A stretch of 48,404 bases of DNA from Alphaproteobacteria bacterium. GTDB taxonomy: Bacteria > Pseudomonadota > Alphaproteobacteria > Rhizobiales > CAJQND01. Within the stretch, counting starts at the first letter, position 1. Every line of letters begins with the position of its first letter. The translations under genes and the position numbers were made by a program. This document shows, piece by piece, positions 8,311 through 16,114 of the stretch. Under the pieces are notes generated by a model. That model worked only from the letters and a program-made list of their open reading frames with translations. It was not told the origin of the DNA and ran no database searches. Location: positions 1-48,404 of the forward strand of contig JAAEUE010000129.1 in the NCBI GenBank assembly GCA_024227565.1. The letters are read 5' to 3'.

Positions 8311-8339
8311 TTTGGCCTTGGACCTAAATGTGTTATTCT
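8311..8339 (+). promoter_or_regulatory. Possible sigma-70 promoter for the CBS-domain gene
   Basis: TTTGGC at 8311-8316 and TATTCT at 8334-8339 are separated by 17 bases and lie 30 bases before the ATG at 8370. This is the only gap of useful size between the dehydrogenase and the CBS gene. The match to consensus is moderate. Confidence 0.35.
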
Positions 8340-8369
8340 GTGCAATGATGAAATGTATGGAGTGAAAAT

Positions 8370-8801
8370 ATGAATGTCGGAGGTATTTTAAACAATAAAG
8401 GCAGAACTGTAGAAACGGCGAGCCCGGAGACAACACTTCAGGAAGTCGCCGGTGTGCTGGGAGCAAAGAAGATCGGCGCACTTATTATTTTAGGCAGCAA
8501 TGGGAAAATTGCAGGGATTTTATCAGAACGCGACATTGTCCGCGCCATCGCCGAGGGTGGTGCAAGCACGCTGAAAAAACCGGCATCGGAATTTATGACC
8601 GAGAAGGTCATTACCTGCAGCGAAAGCGACACAGTGAACCAGCTCATGGAATCCATGACGCAAGGCCGTTTCCGCCACTTGCCCGTGGTGCACAATGGCA
8701 AGTTGACCGGCGTCATGTCGATCGGTGACGTGGTCAAGCACCGCATTGCGGAAGCTGAGTTCGAAGCTGAAGAGATGAAGCGTTACATCTCGTCCGTTTA
8801 A
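8370..8801 (+). CDS. CBS-domain protein
   Basis: This 143-aa protein consists of two CBS domains in tandem (about residues 8-70 and 75-140), the Bateman module that binds adenine nucleotides such as AMP, ATP, NAD or SAM. Typical repeats are visible: GALIILGSNGKIAGILSERD in the first and RFRHLPVVHNGKLTGVMSIG with DVVKHRI in the second. GGAG lies before the ATG. Stand-alone CBS proteins of this size are common in alphaproteobacteria and are thought to regulate partner enzymes by sensing energy charge. It lies between the methyltransferase operon and a 4Fe-4S protein gene on the same strand, so its partner may be nearby, but that is not shown. Confidence 0.88.
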   Translation: MNVGGILNNKGRTVETASPETTLQEVAGVLGAKKIGALIILGSNGKIAGILSERDIVRAIAEGGASTLKKPASEFMTEKVITCSESDTVNQLMESMTQGRFRHLPVVHNGKLTGVMSIGDVVKHRIAEAEFEAEEMKRYISSV

Positions 8802-8860
8802 GACCCAGATTGGTCGCAAGCGCGCCGTCATGAGCGCCCTTTGGGGTGCCATCATGGGGC

Positions 8861-9538
8861 ATGACCTATGATCAAATTGCAGCGGAAATAGCCTCGGCCT
8901 CATTTGCCGTTTTGGGCGGTTTACACCCTGGATCCGATGACCGGGTGCCCGGCCCGGCGGGCACGCTTGTGCTGATCGGCAATGCGGGACCGCGCATGTG
9001 GCACCGCTTCTGCGCCGAGCGCGCCGACAGCTCCACAACCATGGACAGTTGGACCCAGCAGGCCCTGGGCGATCTTGCAGGCGCCCTGGGCGGCACCGTG
9101 CTGTTTCCTTTCGCCAAGCCGCCGCTGCCCTTTTTGAGATGGGCGCAAAGAGCGCAAGCCGGGTTCGTCTCGCCGCTTGGCCTGAACATTCATCCTGAAT
9201 ATGGGCTCTGGCATGCGTTCCGCGGCGCGTTGATCTTGCCTCAGGTTCTGGAGCTGCCACTACCGGCCAAAGATACCCATCCGTGCGAGGCTTGCGCCAG
9301 CAAGCCCTGTTTGAGCACTTGCCCGGTGGAGGCGTTTGATGGCAGCTCATACGATGTTGATGGATGCGCTGCCCATATTGCAACGCCAGCGGGCCAAGAT
9401 TGCTTGGCGAATGGCTGCAAGGCGCGGCGCGCCTGTCCGGTGGGCACCGGATATCACTACTTGCCAGAGCAAGCCAATTTCCATATGTCGGCGTTCCTGA
9501 CCGCAAGACCGGACGCGCCATCACGGAGTAACGACTAG
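8861..9538 (+). CDS. 4Fe-4S cluster protein related to QueG/MMACHC-like reductases, function unknown
   Basis: This 225-aa protein is annotated in related bacteria simply as a ferredoxin. Its C-terminal third holds two cysteine clusters: CEACASKPCLSTCP, a standard 4Fe-4S motif, and a second set in which two Cys before CKARRACP complete four ligands. The middle carries LNIHPEYGLWHAFRGAL, a segment resembling the corresponding part of QueG-type cobalamin-dependent reductases, so the N-terminal two thirds may bind a flavin or corrinoid. That is inference from a short similarity. The ATG at 8861 is chosen; a GTG at 8846 is an alternative. It is followed after one base by the homocysteine S-methyltransferase relative, suggesting co-translation. 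Confidence 0.7.
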   Translation: MTYDQIAAEIASASFAVLGGLHPGSDDRVPGPAGTLVLIGNAGPRMWHRFCAERADSSTTMDSWTQQALGDLAGALGGTVLFPFAKPPLPFLRWAQRAQAGFVSPLGLNIHPEYGLWHAFRGALILPQVLELPLPAKDTHPCEACASKPCLSTCPVEAFDGSSYDVDGCAAHIATPAGQDCLANGCKARRACPVGTGYHYLPEQANFHMSAFLTARPDAPSRSND

Positions 9539-9539
9539 A

Positions 9540-10457
9540 ATGTACGATCACCTTGCAGAGAAACTGGATGCCGGAAAGACAGTGCTCATAGACGGCGGTA
9601 CCGGGACCGATCTGGAGAAACGCGGCGCCCAAATGGTGGGGGCCGCCTGGTGCGCATTTGCTACGGAAACCTCCCCTGAAATTTTGGCGAGCGTTCATGA
9701 TGATTATATTGCCGTCGGTGCTGAGGTGATCGCCACAAATACTTACGCCACCACCTTGCCGATGATCGAGGAGGCCGGGCATGACAAGGAAAAGTGGGAA
9801 AAACTGACAATTCAGTCGTTTGAGATTGCCAAGGCGAGCGCTGAGCGGGCTGCGGCGCCTGTTGCGGTGGCCGGTTCCTTCTCCGTTATGCGGCCGGTAA
9901 CGCCGGGCACTGATCAGCGCGATCCTGCCTACAGCATCAGCGAAGAGGCGGAACGCACGCTGCTTGCCGACCAGGCAAACTTGCTGAAGGATCTGGGCTG
10001 TGACCTCATCATCATGGAAATGATGCGTGATAACCACCGTTCCGTCTGGGCCACTGAGATTGCGATCGCCACCGGTCTGCCGGTCTGGATCGGCATTTCC
10101 TGCCGGGCCAACGAGGCGGGCGAGGTGAGGGGCTACAACGATCCGGACATCCCGTTCAGGGATATCGCCCCAAACATTTTGAGCATGGGCGGCGTGGCAG
10201 CCGGCATCATGCACAGCGATATCAACGTGACCCAACCGGCCCTGGATATTGTGCGGGAAACTTGGGATGGCCCGTTGATGGCCTATCCAGAATCTGGATT
10301 TTTCAAGATGCCGGAATGGCAGTTCAGCGATTTGACGCCTGAGGAGTTTGCCGCGGTTTGTTGCGGTTGGGTGGACAATGGCGTTCAGATCATCGGCGGC
10401 TGTTGCGGAGTGTCTGTTGATCATATTGCGGCCCTTTCGGCTGCATTGGACGGGTAA
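9540..10457 (+). CDS. Homocysteine S-methyltransferase family protein with an altered zinc site
   Basis: This 305-aa protein is a Pfam S-methyl_trans TIM barrel, the family of betaine-homocysteine methyltransferase, MmuM and the MetH N-terminal domain. These use a zinc-bound homocysteine thiolate as methyl acceptor. LIDGGTGTDLEKRG opens the barrel, and GGCCG (C288, C289) supplies two zinc ligands near the C-terminus. The third ligand is normally the Cys of a G-[VI]-N-C motif; here the aligned segment reads GIMHSDIN, putting His (H225) in its place. Zinc could still be bound by His-Cys-Cys, or the activity may have changed. Neighbours acting on methylated amines and a GFA protein make a methyl-acceptor role plausible, but this is inference. 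Confidence 0.8.
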   Translation: MYDHLAEKLDAGKTVLIDGGTGTDLEKRGAQMVGAAWCAFATETSPEILASVHDDYIAVGAEVIATNTYATTLPMIEEAGHDKEKWEKLTIQSFEIAKASAERAAAPVAVAGSFSVMRPVTPGTDQRDPAYSISEEAERTLLADQANLLKDLGCDLIIMEMMRDNHRSVWATEIAIATGLPVWIGISCRANEAGEVRGYNDPDIPFRDIAPNILSMGGVAAGIMHSDINVTQPALDIVRETWDGPLMAYPESGFFKMPEWQFSDLTPEEFAAVCCGWVDNGVQIIGGCCGVSVDHIAALSAALDG

Positions 10458-10474
10458 CGGAGAGATTTGAGATC

Positions 10475-10852
10475 ATGAGTGAAGTTACAGCCAGAGGCTC
10501 TTGTCTGTGCGGCGGCGTGCGCTACCAGGTTACCGGTCCTGTGCAGGATGTTACTGCGTGTCATTGTACGCAGTGCCGCAAGCAGTCCGGGCATTACTGG
10601 GCTTCCAGTGGAGCGGCGGATGGGGACTTTGAGCTGCTCAGCGAAGAAGGCTTGAAGTGGTACCGGGCGAGCGACAGTGCCATACGCGGCTTTTGCGCCA
10701 CCTGTGGATCAGCCCTTTTTTGGAAGAAGAACGAGCAGGACCGGATCTCGTTTTCTGCGGGCAGTCTTGATGAGCATCCTGGCGTCACCCTGGCCAAGCA
10801 CATCTTCACCGATGACAAGGGCGACTATTACACGCTTGAGCCGAAAGAATGA
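10475..10852 (+). CDS. GFA family protein (CENP-V/GFA zinc fold)
   Basis: This 125-aa protein has the full seven-cysteine zinc pattern of the GFA/CENP-V fold: C10-x-C12, C29-x-C31-x2-C34 and C74-x2-C77. The family founder Gfa was described as accelerating formation of S-hydroxymethylglutathione from formaldehyde and glutathione. Most relatives, including this one, are uncharacterised, and a glutathione or other thiol-adduct role is only likely. It follows the homocysteine methyltransferase relative by 17 bases, so it is probably in the same transcript. Formaldehyde is a usual product of oxidative demethylation, which would make the placement sensible. Confidence 0.85.
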   Translation: MSEVTARGSCLCGGVRYQVTGPVQDVTACHCTQCRKQSGHYWASSGAADGDFELLSEEGLKWYRASDSAIRGFCATCGSALFWKKNEQDRISFSAGSLDEHPGVTLAKHIFTDDKGDYYTLEPKE

Positions 10853-10921
10853 TCCGCGTGGCTGGCGAAAATCTCAAAACCGGGCTAAAATGCTGTTGAT
10901 CCGCAAAATGGGGGCGGTGAG

Positions 10922-11305
10922 ATGGTGAGGCTAAACTTGATAACCGTGCTGGCCGCGGCCGCCGTGATTGCGGCCGGGGTTTCCGGCTGCAATAAGACGG
11001 CCCCGCCTCCTGATGCACGCCAGGAGATCCCCCAAATCGACCCCACCACCTTTGTTTACAACGGCCAAACCTACGCCGTGGTGCACCGGCCGGTGGCCAA
11101 CAACATCTTTGATGTTGAGGTTTCAGGGGTGGCCCAGGCGATGACGGCCTCGCCCGTTGACGGGCAGACGGCCTTGAACGCCGGGGCACAGTTTCTTGCG
11201 ACCCGCGGGCTTTGCGGCGGCACCAATGTGCCCGCTCTGATGCCTGGCTCCCAGAGCTTCGATCCGACCCACGAATACTGGAAGCAGCAGTTTCGCTGCC
11301 CTTAG
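10922..11305 (+). CDS. Small predicted lipoprotein, function unknown
   Basis: This 127-aa protein begins with a lipoprotein signal peptide: MVRLNLITVLAAAAVIAAG and then the lipobox VSGC, with Cys at residue 23. The mature part starts NKTAPPPDARQE, a flexible proline-rich spacer, and continues with a compact domain holding two further cysteines (LCGG and the penultimate residue) that could form a disulfide. It would be anchored in a membrane facing the periplasm. No family was recognised. It lies 69 bases after the GFA gene on the same strand and converges with the oxygenase gene. Confidence 0.7.
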   Translation: MVRLNLITVLAAAAVIAAGVSGCNKTAPPPDARQEIPQIDPTTFVYNGQTYAVVHRPVANNIFDVEVSGVAQAMTASPVDGQTALNAGAQFLATRGLCGGTNVPALMPGSQSFDPTHEYWKQQFRCP

Positions 11306-11322
11306 ACCTCCCCTCGGGTAGT

Positions 11323-12189
11323 CTAATCTGCCAGCCTGTCCGCCCGCACGGCCTTTTCGCGTTCCAAATGGATTGGCAACACCTTGCCGTAGAGCTGCCG
11401 CGTGCGTTCCACCCGGGCCACCATGCCGGGGGCGTCCGCATATGAGAAGATCCCCACATACCGGGTTCGGTTTCCCTCCACCGCCGAAACCCGGTGTAAG
11501 GCGTATCGCCCGCGGAAAATCTGCAGGTCCCCGGCTTTCAGCTCCAAGGTTCTCACCGGTCCGCGGTCCCCGTCGAGCACGGCCTGCACTCCGGGGACAT
11601 TCTCATCTGAGCTTGAGCGCAAAGCCGGGCAGTATTCGAACTCACCTCCCGCCTCACCATTCTGAATGGCCAGAGTTACGGTGAAATTATTGGTGTCGAA
11701 GTGCCAGGGAAAGCCGCCGCCCTCATCCACCACATTGATGATCACATCTGCCAGGGGGTCGCCGTACCTGAAGAATTCGTCTTCAGGCTCCTCAAGTGCA
11801 TCGCGTATGAACGGCATGAAGTGCGGCCATTCGTAAATTGCGCGCAAGGGACTTTCTGCACCGAAATTGTCTGCCGGCACAAAGGCATTGGAGCGCCGGT
11901 AGAAGCGCCGGCGTGGGTGGGTTTTCGGAAGGCTTTCGTCGTCGGCGGAAAAATAGACATTGGTGTCGTTGTACGACCGGTGAGCCGCGCCTGCGACGTC
12001 ATCTGCCTCCGCCACCAGAACGTCGAGCGCATCGGCCCGCACGAAACCGGGCACCACCATGCATCCGCTCGTGCTCAGGTGTCTCCGGCACTCGGCAAGC
12101 AGAGTGCTGTAACCGCTGCTCTCGGGCTGATCCAACGGATACCGCTCAAGGTCGATCAAATCGCCGATGGTTTGCAACGGGGCCGGCAT
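11323..12189 (-). CDS. Fe(II)/2-oxoglutarate oxygenase of the BesD/HalD-like family
   Basis: This 288-aa protein resembles the family of free-amino-acid halogenases and hydroxylases typified by BesD and HalD. The cupin core shows the iron triad as H163-x-D165 (WHFDTNNF) and distal H232 (ALHRVS), with an Arg ten residues later (RTRYVG) suited to binding 2-oxoglutarate. Because the acidic ligand (Asp) is present, hydroxylation rather than chlorination is expected; the halogenases carry Gly at that position. The likely substrate is a free amino acid or similar polar metabolite. The ATG at 12189 has GGAGGA seven bases upstream and is preferred over upstream in-frame starts reaching 12432. It ends tail-to-tail with the lipoprotein gene. 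Confidence 0.8.
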   Translation of the reverse strand: MPAPLQTIGDLIDLERYPLDQPESSGYSTLLAECRRHLSTSGCMVVPGFVRADALDVLVAEADDVAGAAHRSYNDTNVYFSADDESLPKTHPRRRFYRRSNAFVPADNFGAESPLRAIYEWPHFMPFIRDALEEPEDEFFRYGDPLADVIINVVDEGGGFPWHFDTNNFTVTLAIQNGEAGGEFEYCPALRSSSDENVPGVQAVLDGDRGPVRTLELKAGDLQIFRGRYALHRVSAVEGNRTRYVGIFSYADAPGMVARVERTRQLYGKVLPIHLEREKAVRADRLAD

Positions 12190-12413
12190 CGCACGTCCTC
12201 CAGGCCTGGGTGGAGCATTCGGTCTTTGGAAAGTGCGCTCGGGATCGGGCTTTCGACAAGTGAAAAAATCTCTACTCGCGGGCTGCACAACACAACACCG
12301 TGATACTTCCCCCCTTCCCCAACGACGGCCCAGCATTTGACTTGTCTTTTGCCTCATAGCGCCTATGTTGCAGTGCACAATATCCACGTGCCATCCATGA
12401 GGAGACCGCGCCC

Positions 12414-13207
12414 ATGAGCACAAGCGCATCACTTAAGGGCCGCACTGCGATCGTCACCGGTTCGACCTCCGGTATTGGTTTGGGCATTGCCCATGGGTTG
12501 GCCCGGGCGGGTGCAAATGTGGTGATCAACGGTTTGGGGACAGCCGAAGAGAACGAAGAGGTGAGGGCGGAGGTGGCCGCCGCCGGCACTAAGATTCTGT
12601 TTTCTGGGGCCAACATGATGAAGCCCGAGGCGATTGAGGGTTTGATTGCCGAAACCCGTGAGGAGCTGGGGCCGATCGACATTGTGGTCAATAATGTGGG
12701 CATTCAGCACGTTGCCCCCATTGAAGAGTTTCCGGTGGGCAAATGGGATGCGATCCTGGCGCTAAATCTGTCGTCCGCCTTCCACATGACCCGGGCGGTC
12801 GCTGCGGAGATGAAAGGCCGTGGCTGGGGCCGCATCATCAACATTGCCTCGGCCCATTCCTTGGTCGCCTCGCCTACAAATCTGCCTATGTGGCCGCCAA
12901 GCACGGTCTTGTGGGGCTTACCAAAGTGATCGGGCTGGAGCTGGCCGAGTACGGCGTGACCTGCAACGCCATATCACCGGGCTATGTGTTGACCCCTCTG
13001 GTGGAGGCGCAGATCCCCGACACGGCCAAGGCCCGCGGCATCACCGAAGATGAGGTCAAGCGCGATATTCTTCTGGCTGCCCAGCCCACCAAGCAGTTTG
13101 TGACGGTTGAGCAAGTTGCCGACACCGCACTTTTCCTGTGCTCAGACGGAGCAGCACAGGTCACCGGCACCAACATTTCGGTGGATGGCGGCTGGACCGC
13201 GCACTAA
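12414..13207 (+). pseudogene. bdhA: 3-hydroxybutyrate dehydrogenase (SDR) with a one-base frameshift
   Basis: The first part reads as a short-chain dehydrogenase close to D-3-hydroxybutyrate dehydrogenase: the cofactor motif TGSTSGIGLGIA, then NNVGIQH and GRIINIASAHSLVASP. At about 12873 the frame breaks. The next frame immediately continues YKSAYVAAKHG, containing the catalytic Tyr-x3-Lys, and ends GTNISVDGGW. Inserting one C into the CC at 12873-12874 restores a 264-aa protein of normal family length. The enzyme would oxidise 3-hydroxybutyrate to acetoacetate during PHB use. Either the gene is recently broken or the base is a sequencing or assembly error; the otherwise perfect conservation past the break favours the latter. 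The patatin gene follows by 11 bases. Confidence 0.85.
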
Positions 13208-13218
13208 GAGGACCCCTC

Positions 13219-14292
13219 ATGGCCAAGGCCAAACCGAAAAATGGCTCAAAACAGCTCAAGCAGAAGCGGCTCAATCTGGCGCTTCAGGGCGGCGGTGCCC
13301 ATGGGGCGTTTACCTGGGGGGTGTTGGATCGCCTGCTGGAGGATGGCCGCGTGGACGTTGAGGCAATCAGCGGCACCAGCGCCGGCGCGATTAACTCGGT
13401 GGTGCTGGTCGATGGCTTCATGCGCGGCGGCCGTGACGGGGCCCGCGAAGCTTTGCACGCCTTTTGGGAGCAGATCGCCAAAATCGGCGCTTTTAGCCCG
13501 ATCCAACGCTCACCGCTGGACATCTGGCAGGGCAATTTCAGCCTGGACCACAATCCGGCCTACCTATTCTTCGACATGCTGACGCGGATGGCCTCACCCT
13601 ATGATCTCAATCCGGCGAATATCAATCCCATGCGTGATCTGTTGGACACCCAGGTGGATTTCGACCGGGTGCGCTGCTGCACCGAGATGAGCGTCTTCAT
13701 CTCGGCCACAAATGTCCACACGGGCCGTGTGAAGGTGTTTACCGGCGATGAGATCAGCACCGATGTGGTGCTCGCCTCATCGTGCCTGCCGCTCCTGTTC
13801 CAGGCTGTGGAGATTGACGGTGTGCCCTATTGGGATGGCGGATATATGGGCAATCCGGTGCTCTTCCCGTTCTTTTATCAGAGCCAGTCCGATGACATTC
13901 TGCTGGTGCAGATCAACCCGATGGAGCGGGCTGAGACGCCCAACACAGCGCGGGAGATCCTTAACCGGCTGAACGAGATCACGTTTAACGCCTCGCTGAA
14001 CAAGGAGTTGAGGGCGATTGAGTTTGTGAGCCGTCTCATCGAAACGGAAAACCTCGATGTGGAGCGCTATAAGCGGGTGCGCATGCACATGATTGAAGCC
14101 GATGAGGAGCTCTCCAAGCTCAGCTCCTCAAGCAAGCTGAACGCAGAATGGGCATTCCTGGTGCATTTGCGCGATATTGGGCGGCTGGCAGCGTCCGACT
14201 GGCTGGCGCGTAATTATGAGGCTCTTGGCGTGCGGTCCACGTTTGATCTTACAGAGCACTTCAGGACCACGCGGATCGAAGGCGAGGTCTAG
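13219..14292 (+). CDS. Patatin-like phospholipase
   Basis: This 357-aa patatin-domain hydrolase has the complete Ser-Asp dyad. The oxyanion-hole loop GGGAHG is at residues 24-29, the nucleophile is S54 in GTSAG, and D206 lies in DGG. Patatins hydrolyse acyl esters of lipids. There is no signal peptide, so it should act in the cytoplasm. The ATG at 13219 has a GAGG upstream; the longer open frame before it overlaps the bdhA end. Genes of this type next to 3-hydroxybutyrate dehydrogenase are seen in other alphaproteobacteria, and a role in intracellular polyester or lipid turnover would suit the pairing, though this is not established. Confidence 0.87.
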   Translation: MAKAKPKNGSKQLKQKRLNLALQGGGAHGAFTWGVLDRLLEDGRVDVEAISGTSAGAINSVVLVDGFMRGGRDGAREALHAFWEQIAKIGAFSPIQRSPLDIWQGNFSLDHNPAYLFFDMLTRMASPYDLNPANINPMRDLLDTQVDFDRVRCCTEMSVFISATNVHTGRVKVFTGDEISTDVVLASSCLPLLFQAVEIDGVPYWDGGYMGNPVLFPFFYQSQSDDILLVQINPMERAETPNTAREILNRLNEITFNASLNKELRAIEFVSRLIETENLDVERYKRVRMHMIEADEELSKLSSSSKLNAEWAFLVHLRDIGRLAASDWLARNYEALGVRSTFDLTEHFRTTRIEGEV

Positions 14293-14329
14293 GGCGCCTC
14301 ATTTCCATGAATCACGTCCCCTATGTGTA

Positions 14330-14410
14330 GCCCTCGGGCTTGACCCGAGGGTCCAACGCCGCGGGTACCTGAGCATTCCGCCTTGGGTCCCCGGGTCAAG
14401 CCCGAGGACG
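14330..14410. repeat. Dispersed palindromic repeat element
   Basis: Two near-perfect inverted arms, around CTCGGGCTTGACCCGAGG (14333-14350) and its complement (about 14389-14407), enclose a short centre. This CGGGCTTGACCCG signature is typical of short intergenic palindromes scattered through alphaproteobacterial genomes. Only one copy of this exact type is seen in the window. Confidence 0.65.
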
Positions 14411-14440
14411 ACAGAGCCTAAAGAAGATGGTCTTAGACTC

Positions 14441-14478
14441 AAAAAGCCCTGGATCTTTGAGGATCCAGGGCTTTTTTG
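14441..14478. terminator. Bidirectional rho-independent terminator
   Basis: The arms AAAAAGCCCTGGATC and GATCCAGGGCTTTTTT form a near-perfect stem with a six-base loop. A-run and T-run tails on opposite sides let it serve both the patatin gene (plus) and ctrA (minus). Confidence 0.85.
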
Positions 14479-14510
14479 TTGCCACAAGAGGCTAGGTGCA
14501 AAGGTTTGGG

Positions 14511-15218
14511 TTAAGCAGACTCTTTCAGATCCTCGGCCCCTTCAACTGGGTCGCGCAACACATAGCCGCGCCCCCACACGGTTTCGATGTGGTGATTGCC
14601 GCCGGTTGCTGCTGCCAGCTTCTTGCGAAGCTTACAGATGAACACGTCGATAATCTTGAGTTCCGGCTCGTCCATGCCGCCATAAAGGTGGTTCAGGAAC
14701 ATCTCCTTGGTGAGGGTCGTGCCCTTGCGCAAAGAGAGGAGCTCGAGCATCTGGTATTCCTTGCCGGTGAGGTGAACCCGCTGGTTGTCCACTTCCACGG
14801 TCTTGGTATCCAGATTAACTTTCAGATCGCCGGTAGAGATGATTGACTGGGCATGGCCCTTGGACCGGCGCACAACCGCCTGGATCCGTGCGACCAACTC
14901 GTCCTTGTGGAACGGCTTGGTCATGTAGTCATCGGCCCCGAAGCCCAAACCACGCACCTTGTCCTCGATTCCAGCCAGGCCAGAGAGGATGAGGATTGGG
15001 GTTGAGATCTTGGAGACCCGCAACGACTTCAGAACGTCATACCCGCTCATATCCGGCAGGTTAATGTCCAAAAGAATGATATCGTAGTCGTACAGTTTAC
15101 CCAGATCGACACCCTCTTCGCCCAGATCAGTCGTATAGACGTTGAAGCCTTCCGACTTGAGCATCAGCTCGATACTCTGAGCTGTAGCAGTGTCGTCCTC
15201 AATTAAAAGAACTCTCAT
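14511..15218 (-). CDS. ctrA: Cell-cycle response regulator CtrA
   Basis: This 235-aa OmpR-type response regulator matches CtrA in length and sequence. The receiver domain begins [20 protein letters not shown] with phosphorylation site D51 (LLDINLPD). The winged-helix DNA-binding domain carries the family hallmarks [33 protein letters not shown] and [12 protein letters not shown]. CtrA is the master regulator of division, flagellar and pilus genes in alphaproteobacteria, and it is controlled by the CckA-ChpT phosphorelay and by proteolysis. Here the protein ends EDLKESA instead of the Ala-Ala degradation tail of Caulobacter CtrA. It is divergent from the FliJ-like gene, an arrangement found in many Rhizobiales. 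Confidence 0.96.
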   Translation of the reverse strand: MRVLLIEDDTATAQSIELMLKSEGFNVYTTDLGEEGVDLGKLYDYDIILLDINLPDMSGYDVLKSLRVSKISTPILILSGLAGIEDKVRGLGFGADDYMTKPFHKDELVARIQAVVRRSKGHAQSIISTGDLKVNLDTKTVEVDNQRVHLTGKEYQMLELLSLRKGTTLTKEMFLNHLYGGMDEPELKIIDVFICKLRKKLAAATGGNHHIETVWGRGYVLRDPVEGAEDLKESA

Positions 15219-15657
15219 TCGAATTCCCCTCTAACTTTAGCCCCTTATTAGGCCTCAATAGGAACCGGACGGGAACACATTCCGGCCATCACCTTGAACC
15301 AACGGTTAATTCCGATGGTTAAAAATACGCTTCAATTGGTTAACAAAACCTAATTTTCTTAAGCAGAATATACGGTTCGTTACCATCTTGAAGGCATCGC
15401 GTGAGCTAACAAAAGCAACGAACTGTGCCGGGTTCAGGCGCAAAATGCCCAGTTTCCCTGCCTCTTGGAACCACTGTCACATTTCTTCACCACGGTTTAC
15501 CGGGCCTTAAAGCCTTCACATGCATGATCAGCCCCTGTGAAGAGAAGAACCTTCACTGAGTAGTTGATTCGCCGTGGGGTGTGAAGGCGCGTTCGCCGGA
15601 ACACGAGAATCAACATTGAGTTTGTATCAGTTGAGTGAGTAAGCAGGGGCCAAATCG
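15219..15657. other. Divergent ctrA/fliJ regulatory region
   Basis: No gene is supported in these 439 bases. The part nearest ctrA is AT-rich with a cluster of TTAA motifs, listed separately. Nearer fliJ there is TTTA-N7-TTAA at 15496-15510, one base off the CtrA consensus TTAA-N7-TTAA. Confidence 0.55.
15306..15362. promoter_or_regulatory. ctrA: Cluster of TTAA motifs, candidate CtrA autoregulatory sites
   Basis: TTAA occurs at 15306-15309, 15319-15322, 15340-15343 and 15359-15362, with a CTAA at 15350-15353 six bases after the third. None gives an exact TTAA-N7-TTAA, but TTAA-N6-CTAA is a usual degenerate form. Location 90-145 bases upstream of ctrA fits autoregulation as known in Caulobacter. 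The assignment is inference. Confidence 0.4.
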
Positions 15658-16056
15658 ATGCGTTCACGCGATACCCTAATTCGCCTCCAGCAGTTCAAGG
15701 TGGAGGAAAAGCAAAGAGACGTTCAGGATATTGAATCCATGATCGCGGACTTTGCGAGAAAAGAGAACGACCTTCTTCAGATGATTTCCAACGAGGAAGA
15801 GCGTTCTGGAGTGTCTGATCCAAGTCATTTCAGCTACCCGACGACGGCGAAAGCCTCACGCGGGCGGCGCGACAACTTACTGAAATCCATTGCCGAACTG
15901 GAGGTTCAAAAGAGCCTGGCCAATGACGCACTGGAAGAAGAGCAGTCAGAGTTGCGTAAACTGGAGTTGCTGGTGGAAAAAGATGTAGGTGTGAAGGGGC
16001 CTGGGAAACCAGACCACGATCAGATGATCATCAAGCCAGTAATGACCGCACACTGA
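15658..16056 (+). CDS. fliJ: FliJ-like flagellar export chaperone
   Basis: This 132-aa protein starts MRSRDTLIRLQQFKVEEKQR and is almost wholly alpha-helical coiled coil through residue 115. This matches the small FliJ-type stalk proteins of the flagellar type III export ATPase that lie next to ctrA in Rhizobiales. FliJ would sit in the centre of the FliI hexamer and couple it to the export gate. The ATG at 15658 has AGGGG upstream. No other flagellar gene is in the window. FliJ sequences are weakly conserved, so the call leans on size, coiled-coil character and the ctrA neighbour. Confidence 0.78.
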   Translation: MRSRDTLIRLQQFKVEEKQRDVQDIESMIADFARKENDLLQMISNEEERSGVSDPSHFSYPTTAKASRGRRDNLLKSIAELEVQKSLANDALEEEQSELRKLELLVEKDVGVKGPGKPDHDQMIIKPVMTAH

Positions 16057-16070
16057 GGACAGTGTCCGTT

Positions 16071-16092
16071 GCAGACCGGAGGTGCGGTCTGC
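16071..16092. terminator. Hairpin between convergent genes
   Basis: Seven-base perfect arms GCAGACC and GGTCTGC enclose an eight-base loop just after the fliJ stop and before the end of the convergent gene. There is no T-run, so factor-independent termination is doubtful. Confidence 0.4.
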
Positions 16093-16114
16093 ACGTTCTG
16101 TTCAACTCATTCAA

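Noticed and set aside
8523..10424. 633-aa minus-strand open frame
   Set aside because: It lies antisense to three well-supported plus-strand genes, has no family signature, and reads as a high-GC shadow frame.
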